Shown here piece after piece: positions 1 to 25,829 of a stretch of DNA of 64,000 nucleotides; the stretch's first letter is position 1, and each line of letters opens with the position of its first letter. Under the pieces are notes generated by a model that ran no database searches, was not told the origin of the DNA, and worked only from the letters and a program-made list of their open reading frames with translations. The DNA lies in contig NC_089276.1 of the NCBI RefSeq assembly GCF_963678975.1, positions 30,000,472-30,064,471 on the forward strand, given 5' to 3'. A program made the translations under genes and the position numbers. This DNA comes from Dysidea avara (Eukaryota; Porifera; Demospongiae; Dictyoceratida; Dysideidae).

Positions 1-870
1 CTGGTGTCCCTCAGGGGACGGTACTTGGCCTGCTTATGTTCCTGCTTTATATCAATGATGACATCATTATCAATATATACTCGCTTCTAAGAATATTTGC
101 TGATGACTGCCTGTTGTACAGAATTATTACTACACCAGAAGACACCATTATACTGCAGCAAGACCTGCTAGTTGGATAACAACCTGGCAGCTTAGACTGA
201 ATATCACCAAATGTGTATAATAGATTCATCATCAATACACTTTAAATAAATAATAAATCATTGTATCCTCAAACAAACTGATAGTCACTCATATCTTGGA
301 GTCATGCTAGATAAGACATTATCATGGTTGCAACATATATCAAACGTTGCTACAAAAAGCATCAAATGCTTTAAACTTTCTAAAACATAACTTAAGTGAC
401 TGTTCACTGAATGTTAAAGCATCAGCTTATCTAACAATGGTACGACCTCAGATGGAGTATGCTTCTATTATTTGGGATCCATTATAATAGCAATAGAGAT
501 AAATTAGAATCAATTCAGCGACGAGCAGCTAGGTAGGTTTTAAGTGATTATAGTAGAACTAGTTCAGTATCATTAATGTTACATCAGTTATCTTGGCCTA
601 CCTTACAAATTCAATAGAACATCTCAAGATTGCAACTATTTCACAAGATTTTTCATCAACAAATATCCCTGTCAACTCCAACTTACTACCTACCTGTAAT
701 AAGAGACACACGACAATATCACCCTTATCATTTCATTCTCCTGCCTGTATCAACCATATCACATCTATAATCATTTTTTTTCAAGAACAATCAAAGAATG
801 GAACAGCTTACCCACATCTATTCTAGACACAACCTACTATGACACCTTTTCAAATAATTTGCAACTATAA
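1..870 (+). pseudogene. Non-LTR retrotransposon (LINE) reverse transcriptase relic
   Basis: The first bases read G-V-P-Q-G-T-V-L-G followed by FLLYIND, which is the conserved RT block before the active site. About 90-110 continues as IFADDCLLY, matching the [FY]ADD catalytic box. Further on, around 440-540, the frame reads VRPQMEYAS..WD and SIQRRAAR, and near 790-830 TIKEWNSLPTSILD. These are typical of the C-terminal third of CR1/L2/Jockey-type ORF2 proteins. Several frameshifts and stops separate the blocks, so the copy is dead. The element is cut by the left window edge, so its 5' part is unseen. The clade is not certain. Confidence 0.85.
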
Positions 871-1480
871 TTATTAATTGTGCATGTATTCTGTTGTTGT
901 TTTTTTCCCTGGGTATTTACAAATAAGTTGGGTCACATGGGAGATTTGTACTTGTATTTGTCTTGATTTTAATTTGTACTGTTGTGTGGCTGCATATGTC
1001 TTCCTTTAAAACTATTAGAGTCACCACCTGCATAGTTTAGTGTATTCAATTTGATAGAATTAATGTCTAAAACTCCCTGCTAGCTACACACTTTCTAGTA
1101 CCATTCTTGCTGGACCCTAGAGAGTACTTGATAAATCAATCCCTAACAATGTATCATCAATAATCGGCTGAATGCAGCATAAATTCCATTTTATAGGAAC
1201 AGATACATGCACATTGGTTGAGCCTTCATGGCATAGAATAGTAATGGTAGGTATTTCAGAAATTTTGGAAAAATGTACTTTTAATATGCACAAAAACGGG
1301 AATCACTACTTTCACCCAATCCCATGCGGATTACGTAATATTACTCACGTGACTTCACGTATTATTTCTTAGTACACTACTGGGTGTGAATGGGGAATCG
1401 CTACTTTCACCCAATCCCATGTGGAATACGTAATGTTGCTCACGTGACTTCACGTTTTCTTTCTTAGTGCGCTACGACAA
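870..1480. repeat. Intergenic stretch with a 95-bp-offset tandem duplication
   Basis: No gene seen in 870-1290. About 85 bases starting GGGAATC at 1298 recur from 1393. Both copies contain TTTCACCCAATCCCATG and TCACGTGACTTCACGT, so each holds a CACGTG E-box. The duplication lies directly upstream of the MULE-like element and could be part of its end or promoter. No function is shown. Confidence 0.6.
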
Positions 1481-4400
1481 ATTGCCGCGATTTTCAGGAA
1501 ATTAGCCTCTGCACTAAAACCACGCTGGGTTAGTGATAATAACCTTGAGGCTTCCAGTTTATATTATGAGGGATTTGTTGACGATTACGAGAGTGTGCTT
1601 TCTAAGCACAGAATGAACACCAATTGTACGTCCCTTGCAAGCCAAAGTTTTCTGTATGTGTAGCTGTACCACAATTCTGTACTAAAAGCAATATATTATT
1701 ATTACCATGACAACGTATGAGACAAGTAAATCTCGAAATTGTCACCGATGATGATATTGAAGGGAATGATGATAAGAGAAGTAGCAAGGAGAATGATGAT
1801 GGGGGTAAGGCTAATTAAGTACTCATTCAATATTAGCTAGATTCTAGCATTATGTCATATAAGGTATTGTGTTTTGCAGAAACCGATAAGAGTGTACTGG
1901 ATAAAGACCGAGGGTAGTAGAGTTGTGAGCTTTGACCACATTCCATTCTCTGTAGCCGAAGTGAAACTATTGGATTGCCAGTTTGGGGAAAAGTACTACA
2001 AACAGAAGCCTCCTAAAGGAGAAAGGCTCTGGCTCCAGGGAACTCGCAAACATGGATGTGCTGCTCATATAACTGTGAAATCATACACGCTTTATCCATC
2101 AAATGGAATTGACAAAGCGGACAAAACTTTGAGTAAGTGGAAACTGCGATGCTTGTGTGCAGAGAGACTGAGCAAGCTGAGAGAAGATTTGGCAGCCAAG
2201 AAAGAAATCAAGACAGATACAAAGTATTTTGTTTCCCTTCCAAGTGAAGCTGTACATTCTGAGCATCCAACTGGGCAGTCATCACCAGCCATTTATAGCC
2301 AAAAGGTTCACCCAAAAGTTGCTTCCAAGATTGTTGACATGGCTCACAGTGGTATAACTGAGACATCAGAAGTAAAACGTTCATTGAAATGTTATGTAGA
2401 TACCATAATTAGTGAGAGTTAGGGCAAAAACCACAGCCTTATGATAGAGCCTTTTATCCCTTGAATACTGACATAAGCAACCGTATCTATATGGCAAAGA
2501 AAGCAATGGACTTGTCTAAATTTGACCAGGAAAACCTTCAACTCAAAATCAACGAGTGGAAAGCGGTTCTTCGGCCTATGTTCTCCTTTCATTTCAGGCC
2601 ACACTGTTCAGTTGATGTCCACAATATTACACCTACAACACCTACAGACAGTGACCAAGCCAGCAATGAGAAAGCACCTGAAGAACAAACCATCTTGTAT
2701 GTGCACCAAGAAAACTGACAAAGAGACCTTGTTCGGTATGGCAATTTAATGACATTGATGGATGCAACTTACAAAACAACCAAGTATAGTGTCCCTCTTT
2801 TTTTGCTTTGTGTAAAAACTAATGTATCTTATTCAGTGGTGGCCAAGTTCATTGTGCAGTCAGAGAGTGCTGAGAACATTCGCGAAGCCTTAACAGTAAT
2901 TTCATCATGGAATCCTAAGTGGCAACCCCGTTTCTTTTTAACAGACCATTCTGATGCAGAAGTGGGTACAGTAGAAAAGGTTTTCACAAGCACACAGCTT
3001 TATTTATGTGAGTTCCACAGAGAACAGGCCTGGGAAAGGTAGGCCTGGGAAAGGTGGGTCAAGGAACGAAGTCATGGATTAACAGAGAATGAGGCCAGTA
3101 ATCTGCTTGATTTACTACATAATTGTGCTAATGCCCCCACCAAACAGAACTGTTCCTGAAGAACCTGTTGACATTATTTTAAAAATGAATTAAAACACCT
3201 TAAAGAGTCGCAGGTGTGGTTACACCATGAACGGGTTCAAACATGGTTAACTTCTATGTGGCTCTCTTGTTGTGAGGTAAGAGTGTAATTACTATGTTAA
3301 TCACAATTATGCAAGGCATGCATGTAGTGTTTATCAATGGTTTGTATACTCAAGTGGTTATGACATGACAGCTGCATGTGTGCTTTGTCCTTTTCATATT
3401 GAATTAACATAATTTATTAAATGTTTCTCTTTGTAGCAATGGGCGCATGCCTACCGTGACCAGAGTTATCATGCAGGTATTGATACAACCAATGGAGTGG
3501 AAGCACAAAATAAAGTTTTAAAATACAGTTATCTTCCCCGTAGAAAGCATTTAACTCTATCTGGTCTGGTATCAGTTTTAATTGAGGATTTTATACCAGA
3601 TATCCACCACAAGTACATGTTCCAGAATTATCAAATGTCTTCCATATATCGTTCATTCAATGACACTGTGCCTCAATATCTACATGGGTGTCCACGGCCA
3701 ACAATACCTCATTGTCTTGAATGAAAAAGTAATAGCCGAAAGTTTAATTTAGAGGATATTTTGATGAAAGATACCAAGAAGGGAGTATTTATGATTCAGG
3801 GCTCTTCTGGATATATTTACACTGTCAGCTTTGGTGCTGAGTCAGGAATACCTTCATGTTCATGCTCCGATTGGACCAAGTGGCAATTACCGTGCAAACA
3901 TTTCTTTGCACTTTTCAGACTTGTCCCTGAATGGAGTTGGGAATCTTTGCCTGAGTGTTATAGAAAGGGTGCATACCTTTCCACCAGTTACACATCATTG
4001 CCTGAATACCAGATTGCGTTGAAAGAGGATGTTACTTTTGAATCAACAGCTATGGAGCTGGATAAGTCAGATGATGAGAAAGTGACCCATTGCCTAGTAA
4101 AAATGTAAATGAACATCATTGTCAAGTGCATCTAGTTTATCACCTTGACTTAGCCCTTTTCATGCTCACATCTGTGTTTTATTTGTGATGCACAGAACTC
4201 AAGCATGAGTGTATGTGTGCATATAATAATATTATCAATTGTTCAACTCATTTTGCAAAACTAATGTGCCTAACTACACATACAGTGCTATATAATATTT
4301 AAACCCCTATCTCATTAATAGCTTCCTCCTTCAACTGCTTTGAGAAAACATCTACAAATAGTTCAAAAGAAATTGAATCACTTTCCTTTAACATTGAAGA

Positions 4401-4690
4401 TCCTGAAGTGCTATTGAAGTTACAGTTGGACCTTGCATCTTTGAAAACAAAGTATGCTAAAGCAGTAGACATAGAGGACAGGCTGATAGTGAGGCCAAAG
4501 GCATTGACAAAAACTGTGGTAATAGCTCACAAAGTAAAGAACAAGTACCAGGAAATGCAGAAGTGTGCAGCTAATTATAAGCTTTAGAATCTAACACTAA
4601 GGTTGGAAGACCTAAGAAAGATTGTCGATACCGTAATCGCGTAGGAAGAAAGGCAGCAAAGCTATGCAAGGTGACAGAATTACAATAAAA
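1480..4690 (+). pseudogene. Broken Mutator-like (MULE) transposase gene with SWIM zinc finger
   Basis: Blocks in order: (1) 1486-1640, a possible N-terminal exon; (2) 1880-2422, a basic and Cys-containing region (LLDCQFG, KHGCAAHITVK, HPTGQSS) like the N-terminal DNA-binding part of CARF/ALS2CR8-like and MULE proteins; (3) 2460-2720, the spacer DLSKFDQENLQLKI; (4) 2749-3170, the DDE core with LMDATYKTTKY and FLTDHSDAEVG, then CEFHREQAWER; (5) 3436-3724, TTNGVEAQNKVLKY; (6) 3725-4108, a SWIM finger (CSCSDWTKWQLPCKH, CxC..CxH); (7) 4321-4690, a charged C-terminal exon ending in an AT-hook-like GRPKKDCRYR. Introns fit at about 1805-1879 and 3277-3436. Disruptions: a frame break after 2422; an in-frame TAG at 3040 made by a 15-bp tandem duplication (GCCTGGGAAAGGT repeated); a break near 3160; an in-frame TGA at 3722. 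It is therefore non-autonomous or dead, unless some breaks are intronic. Confidence 0.8.
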
Positions 4691-4699
4691 TGTACAATA

Positions 4700-5900
4700 T
4701 ATATTTTTAGAAAATAGCAAAGGAACGGTCTACCAAAACATTATGTGCAGATGGAAGTCACAACTCTAATCCAACTGGTACATGCCATTATATTCTTTGC
4801 ATATACTTGTAATGGGAAATATACTAAAATGCATTCGACTGTATGTGTACATGTGCAATAGTAAACAAATTCCCACGTAACACTTATGGATGTTGCCTTT
4901 GGTGCTTAATTTGGGGAGTTTGTAGGTTCCACTGTATAGGAAAAACCCGTCAACATTGTATGTCTCAAACTTGTATGAATTAATTGTTATGCTGTACAAA
5001 AATAGTACATAGAAGTCCACTTGTTACAGTTGCCTAAAGTGTATTTCATGACCTCATTAATAATATAAACCACCTCTTTGTAGTGACTAGGTCCCAAACA
5101 TACTGTATCGAGGGATGAAACTTTGCGAAACTGTAAAATACAATTTTCACTTTTTTTTAAAATTCATGAAAGTCTAGAAAATGGTTTTGGTAAGGTAACA
5201 GCTATGTGTATAAACCTAAAATGTTTCACGATTATATTTTCACAAAGCTATCATTACTTGCAAGCTATACAAGACACCAAAATCATGAATTAAAAATACA
5301 GCTCAGTACCTACAGTATAATAAAACAAATGCTAAGAAAAATCATAGATGTAGCTGTATAGCAATGTGTGGCATTCAAAACATGGAGTTATTCTCTAGAA
5401 TAGGTAATTAGCATATGAACCAGTTGAAATTTTTAACTTTGTGGCCATGTTAGAGGAATATTTGACAAATCACTGTTGTTTTATTGACTACATACCATCG
5501 TAATAGTAGGGACGTCCATGCCACAATATCTTAATAGAGACACAATGTCCTCCGGTATTGATGGTGCACCACCAAGCCAATAACACCGATCATAATGATA
5601 AGTGACAATGACAAGCTATTGATTTCTTTGAGGCTGGTTGATTCTATGCTGATCAGAATTACCCATGGACTTTTATTGGTAAACAGGCATGAAAAAACTT
5701 TTGATTTACCTTTGCATTCATAGAACTGATCCCTTACACTATTAGCTGTGCAGGTAGTAGCACCAATTCAATCAGTGATGGTATATTGTGCCTTTCGAGG
5801 TGGAGTGCTGGGAAATTCAGTTCCACAATAACCCATGACATGGCCTGGGATGGGAAATATGATCCATCAATCCAAGGAGTCAAACAAAAACAATGAAGTT
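4700..5900. other. Non-coding stretch, nothing recognised
   Basis: AT-rich sequence with scattered stops in all frames and no domain-like translation. No tRNA, terminal repeat or splice-flanked exon was seen. Confidence 0.5.
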
Positions 5901-6622
5901 TATAACTTCATCCATCTCAGACTGATAAAGATCCTCCGAGGAGGAAGAAAGATCAAACATTTTGTCATTGGCTTCTTTCAAAGAAAGGAAATCGTATGCG
6001 GCATTTTTGTAGCAGCTTCATTGTCTAGGTGTTCATCCATACAAGCTACAATTAGCAGCACTGCTGTAATGATATCTGCATTATCAGTGTTAAAGCACTG
6101 GACGAATGTGTGAAAAGCAAGAGCTAACTGAGCTAATGTGTGGGCTGCAATTCCAGCATGATAGTTCAGCTCCATCCTGGCAGGCTCATTGTATGCTGAA
6201 AATACCTGTGGATATAAACAGAAAACTACCTCCACTGGTGATAGAGAACTGTTGAATAGCGTTAATTGGTGCTGATAAGGTCAAGTCTTTATTCTTGAAC
6301 AGACTCAGGTATAACTTAACACAGTGCGTTCCATGGAAGTATTTCAGTTAGACGCTCTCCCCCACTACTATATTATATGAACTCTTGCCTATACATCAGT
6401 AATATACAAGCACATATGAGTAAACTAATTTTCAGCATGCACTTTTAGCTAAATAATTCCACTTGCCTTAGCTTCTATTTCTTGACTTCCCAATGTGCTT
6501 CATCTAAGCCTAGATCATAAAGAAACACTGTCCCTCCTTTAGGTTGGATGGGAGGATTAGCATCCAAAGTGTTGATGTACTCCTTATACGTTGTGTCAGC
6601 ATTCTCCAAGTAGCTAATCTAC
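5850..6622 (-). pseudogene. Unrecognised coding relic, two exon-like blocks
   Basis: Two stretches read like real protein on the minus strand. The first, about 6483-6622, reads YLENADTTYKEYINTLDANP then GGTVFLYDLGLDEAHWEVKK and stops. The second starts after an acceptor-like CCACAG at about 6211 and reads VFSAYNEPARMELNYHAGIA, AHTLAQLALAFHTFV and IITAVLLIVACMDEHLDNEA. It then needs a one-base shift near 6000 to go on as AAYDFLSLKEANDKMFDLSS..SEMDEVINFI. The frameshift suggests decay. I do not recognise the family; a transposase or a lost host exon are both possible. Confidence 0.4.
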
Positions 6623-6639
6623 AACTTGGCTATAGCCCA

Positions 6640-7770
6640 GAGCTACATTCAAATCGCTAGAAAGTAGTTTAATTTAATTTTTAATACTGTGCAAGCCTCC
6701 CGGGGGAGCATGTATGCACAAAGATGGTAATTACAATCTGAACGCGAAATGATTTGATCTTCCACTTCACAATCCATGCATTTGAAAAACCGCTCAAGAG
6801 TGCCTTAGTGTGAGGTCTGGGTTTATATAGCTAGCTGAGGACATCAAAATCTCTCTAACCTTATATTATACAGTAGTTCAAAGGTTGCCCGAGAAAGCTA
6901 CTTGATTTTTTCTTAGCTAAGTCATGCACTAGCAAAATCTCTCAAACCTTATAGCTACAGTATGGCAGTTTAAAGGTTAAATTACCTCAAAGCTACTTGG
7001 TATTTTTTGCTTAGCCATACATAAATTATATCCAATCCGTCAATCCCTTCAGATAAAATCGCTTACTCTAACAGTGGTCCCTATAGTATACCCTTGGCTG
7101 TCCCTGTCCCGGTTTTACTCTTGTTTTTTTTTGTTGGCCGTCCCCGTCCCGGTTTTACCTTTATTTTCCCCGTCCTGGTTTTACCCCACCCCGTCTTGAA
7201 GTCTTTAGCTGGTTGTTGTATTAGAATATTTCATTTCAATGTGACTGCTTTATCAGAGTAAATATTCAGTGACTGTTCTATTAGAGTATCTCGATCTTTA
7301 TTAACGGAATCGAGCAATCTGCAGATTTTCATACTGTTAAGGCTTTATAATCACCTCAAAATGCTAGCATAATTCCTGATTCCCATACATACCTATTATG
7401 CCCGAAATTATGCCGGCATAATCGCCGCATCCCTACAGCCGAGGTAATTATTGATGTCATCGATGGTTTTTAAATCCTCGAAGACGCCTATTGTGAGTGT
7501 CTAAGTGTTTTAGACAATGGCGTAGAAGCAGTGAGTTAGTATAGAGAGTTCCCATTGTAAACACCGAGGGTATTTCAGCGAGCGAAAGATGTGAGGTTGC
7601 GAAAGCCATGATTGCATAAGCGTGAATAACTGAAGGTTTGTAAAAGTCGACAAAAAGTATGTTTGAGGCATTATAGATACGTGTGAATGGCAGCGAATGG
7701 GAATAGCCGGTGCCAGCATAGCTGTCTTGGTCTACAGAGCACGCTTTAATATGGCGAAGGCCACAAACTG
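6640..7770. other. Non-coding stretch with simple-sequence patches
   Basis: No gene seen. It holds a pair of related segments, each with ATCTCTCWAACCTTATA, at 6848-6867 and 6938-6957, a CCCCGTCCCGGTTTTAC low-complexity patch at 7105-7190, and one copy of the dispersed CTCTATTAGAG-type motif at 7241-7296. Confidence 0.45.
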
Positions 7771-7773
7771 AAC

Positions 7774-8427
7774 TAAGGTAGGCGGGGGTAACTTCGTGAA
7801 TACTTTGCTTTTTCGTTTATAACTTTCGATCTACTGAATCGATTTTAACCAAAGTTCGTTATGTTTAGCGCGTACATATGTACTCTCAGCATACCAACTT
7901 ACAAGAGATTTGAGCTTATTGCTGAAGAGATATAGCACTAAACATCCGGTGGTGTCAAAAAATGCGTTTGGGGGTAACTTCGTGAATTTACGTATTCTCG
8001 TGTTTCTCCCTATAGAGTCCGCGATTGTTGTCAGAAAGAAGTTGGACACAATGCTTAGCTTGTCTACGCCAATAGAATTGAAGACAAGTTAGAGAACAAT
8101 TTGTATGGATCGGATAATGAAATCTCGGTCGATTAGAATAGGCAGTACTTAACAGACGGTTGATTTGGGAAGGAATTTTCCTTATAGAAGTGATTAGTAG
8201 TAGGTTTTGGTATGCCTATTAAGTTTTTAAGTAAAAATCGTGTTACATGTTCTTGAAAAACTAATGATTTTGCAAAACTCAGAAAAGCTAGACACTGGTG
8301 CTTGGATGCAAATTAATCGCTATATACTAGCGTATCTTCACAGCAAATTTCAAAGCATTCGGTTAAGCCATTGAGGAGTAACAGCCGATCAAAGTTAAAA
8401 TTCACGAAGTTACCCCCGCCTACCTTA
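7774..8427. mobile_element. TIR element (MITE-like), TAAGGTAGGCGGGGG ends
   Basis: The left end reads TAAGGTAGGCGGGGGTAAC and the right end is its reverse complement, with pairing that extends through TTCGTGAAT. A third copy of GGGGGTAACTTCGTGAAT lies inside at about 7971. No convincing target-site duplication was found, and no transposase is encoded. A non-autonomous DNA transposon is the likely identity. Confidence 0.65.
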
Positions 8428-8429
8428 AT

Positions 8430-8980
8430 GGCTTTCAGTTTTGATTAATCATGGAGAGTTACACGATGGCCTATAAATCCACTGAGCTACCCACGATAAC
8501 AGCATACCTGAGTGTAATTTTCTTATAGCTAATCTGCTCGCAATCGATTGGTGTTTACTGATGTGCAAAATTCTAATTGTCCACAAAGGCTAATTGCATT
8601 ACTGTGGGCCACATTGTGGTTGTAAACAACTGTCGGGTGTCTTACCAGCAAGACACCGGGTAGGTAAAAACTGTGGACCCCGGGACCAAGGACCAGGGGA
8701 CCCGCGGAAATCCAACTCTACTTGGAATTTTATACACCTCACAGTATTCTATACTTGTACTAGGTACCTTTACAAGTAGTCTTGCATGTCTAATCCACTT
8801 TTTCTCCCCTCGCGGCGTCTCGCACGATGTTTACACCAATTAGAAATTATAAGCGCCTCTGAAAAAGTGACTGAAGCTGACTGCATTTATAGGCCACTGC
8901 CTGCTGCACAGTAAGCATACTAGTCTATTATGCCGCCTAGCTATTAGAGTAGTTTAGGAACATTGTGCAAATGCATCATG
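8430..8980. other. Non-coding stretch, short hairpin only
   Basis: No gene seen. A short hairpin GTGTCTTACCAGCAAGACAC lies at about 8637, followed by a GGACC-rich low-complexity patch. No function inferred. Confidence 0.35.
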
Positions 8981-9339
8981 ATAGTGGTGTGCGATATCAG
9001 GATTTTCATTTCGATACGATTATGGGGTAAATATCGAAATTTCGATATATTGTCGGTAAGTTAAAAATTGTGTGGGTGAAGTAATTGCGTGGGTGGCCGA
9101 TATTTATAAATATGCTTCAGAAACAACTTACACACTAAACCCATTGCATAGAACTAATAACAATCCTAGAAAATAAGCTTTTAAAGTGGCTAGATTATTC
9201 ACAACCAACCTTCATTTCTAGCGTGATTGCGCAATCGCTCACTAAAAGCGGTCGATTTATCGAAATTCTATTCCATCTGACCGATCTCGTCCTGGCGACA
9301 TATACCACCCTGAGGTCGTCCTGCCTATTTTGATCTCTC

Positions 9340-9690
9340 CCTCAGGAGTACCACTCAGTCTGCTGTCATATCTTCTGCTTCTTCTCAGGCTGGGGTGGCC
9401 GCTGCTGTTGGTGAGATAGCTAAGGACAACCAATACCAGGACATTGTGAATGATAATGGAGGAGATTTTATCCCTCTTGTATGTGAGACCTTTGGTGTTT
9501 GGTCACCATATGCCCTATCAATTTTAGGATCCATAGCTGACAGAACAACTGTTAGAAACGGTTTACCTCGAAAGTTTGCTAGGCGCCAACTTCTCCAGCA
9601 ACTGTCTGTGACTTTGTGGAGGTACAATGCAAAAATGATACTCCGACAGTATTCGCTTACTGCTGAAGACGAATTTCCTGACTTTGACAT
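9340..9690 (+). pseudogene. Relic of a reverse-transcriptase-associated C-terminal tail
   Basis: The frame reads AAAVGEIAKDNQYQDIVND, GGDFIPLVCETFGVWSPYAL, GSIADRTTVRNGLP and QQLSVTLWRYNAKMILRQY. FIPLV.ETxGxWS and RLS..LW..NA patterns are common after the RT domain in proteins found in many invertebrates. No RT core is present, so this is a fragment. It ends where the nested MITE begins. The family assignment comes from pattern memory and is tentative. Confidence 0.45.
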
Positions 9691-9696
9691 TGGTTA

Positions 9697-10033
9697 CAGG
9701 GGCGGATCCAGAGTTTGGAAAGAGGGGGGGCACCTTTCTGAAAAACAGTTGAAGACCAAAAAAACTTGCTGAAAACCAGTTGAAGACCAAAAAAAAAAAA
9801 AAAAAAGGTCACGACAATAATAGCTAGTTATCCTTACCAACTATATCACGTCTGTTATGTAAAATAAAATCCTATTTATAGCTTCATAGGTAAGCTACAC
9901 TGCCTCATGAACATTGTGACTGCTTTATTAGAGTAATTGACTGCTCTATTAGAGTATCTCGATCTTGTATGCAATTTCTTGAAGGGGGGGGGGGGGCATT
10001 TGCCCCAAATGCCCCATCCTGGATCCGCCACTG
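9697..10033. mobile_element. hAT-like MITE with 5-bp target duplication GGTTA
   Basis: The left terminus CAGGGGCGGATCCAGA pairs with the right terminus, whose reverse complement is CAGTGGCGGATCCAGGA. The flanks are GGTTA on both sides (9692-9696 and 10034-10038). It has an internal poly-A run, a poly-G run and CATTTGCCCCAAATGCCCC, and carries one CTCTATTAGAGTATCTCGAT motif. Ends beginning CAGNG and a short direct duplication fit hAT elements that make 5-bp duplications. Confidence 0.8.
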
Positions 10034-10179
10034 GGTTAAGTTAAGTACGTATAGGTAGTAATAAGTATATAGTTAGGTAATAAGTAGTAGTATGTTGTAG
10101 TTTTCAGTATGTACGTGTGTTATGATCAAATTCTATACGATAACGATATTGCGATATCGATATTTCGCACACCACTACT

Positions 10180-10750
10180 ATTAAAGTTCTATCAAACACT
10201 AGAATGGTTTTATTTATAATATGTGAAGAAATTTATATTTGAATTCTTATTCATTTTCCTGTAAATACAGTAGCACTTTGTGTTAGGGGTGTGCAATAAT
10301 GAAAATTTTATTATCGCAATAATGTACCTCATTATCATGATTATCATGATACTCGACTACACACATAAATACTAGTTAGATACTGTAAATGTCGCATAAA
10401 TAAATTATCACTTTGTCACTTATTATGCAGTTGTGCTTGCTTATAGCAACCTGTATATCTGGAAACCAGCATGACAAAAAATTTAAAGCTTGCTAGAATT
10501 ATACCTGGAATTGTAACATTTTCTCATTTCAGTTGGCCACATATAGTTCACGATTACCACACAGCACTACTTTGTGAACCACACCTATATCCAGTAAATT
10601 AATAGAGTAAAGCCTTTCTAAAAGTGCATATAATATATAATCTTGGAAGTATTCATTGGAATATCTACATTTTAAATATTATAGGATTAGTAAAAAAAAA
10701 GATGAACATATATTACAATCATGCAAGTGATTCATTGGTGTAAACTGAGT
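10180..10750. other. Gap between repeats and the gene A 3' end
   Basis: AT-rich and non-coding. A TAGGGGTGTGCAATAATG string at about 10285 looks like one end of the TAGTGGTGTGCGATA family without a clear partner. No close poly-A signal for gene A (minus strand) was found; the nearest TTTATT is about 540 nt beyond the stop. Confidence 0.4.
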
Positions 10751-25815
<15,065 letters not shown>

Positions 25816-25829
25816 TTTCAGAACTTTTG

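Larger units (their letters stand above)
8982..10177. mobile_element. TIR element with TAGTGGTGTGCGATA ends, composite
   Basis: The left end TAGTGGTGTGCGATATC is matched by the reverse complement at the right end (..TTTCGCACACCACTA), with further inverted ATATCGAAATTTCG-type sequence inside. The ends resemble those at 27607-27963 and, more distantly, at 12598-13166. The 8 bases on each flank do not match, so no target-site duplication is visible. The body carries an RT-tail relic (about 9340-9690) and a nested MITE (9697-10033). Confidence 0.6.
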
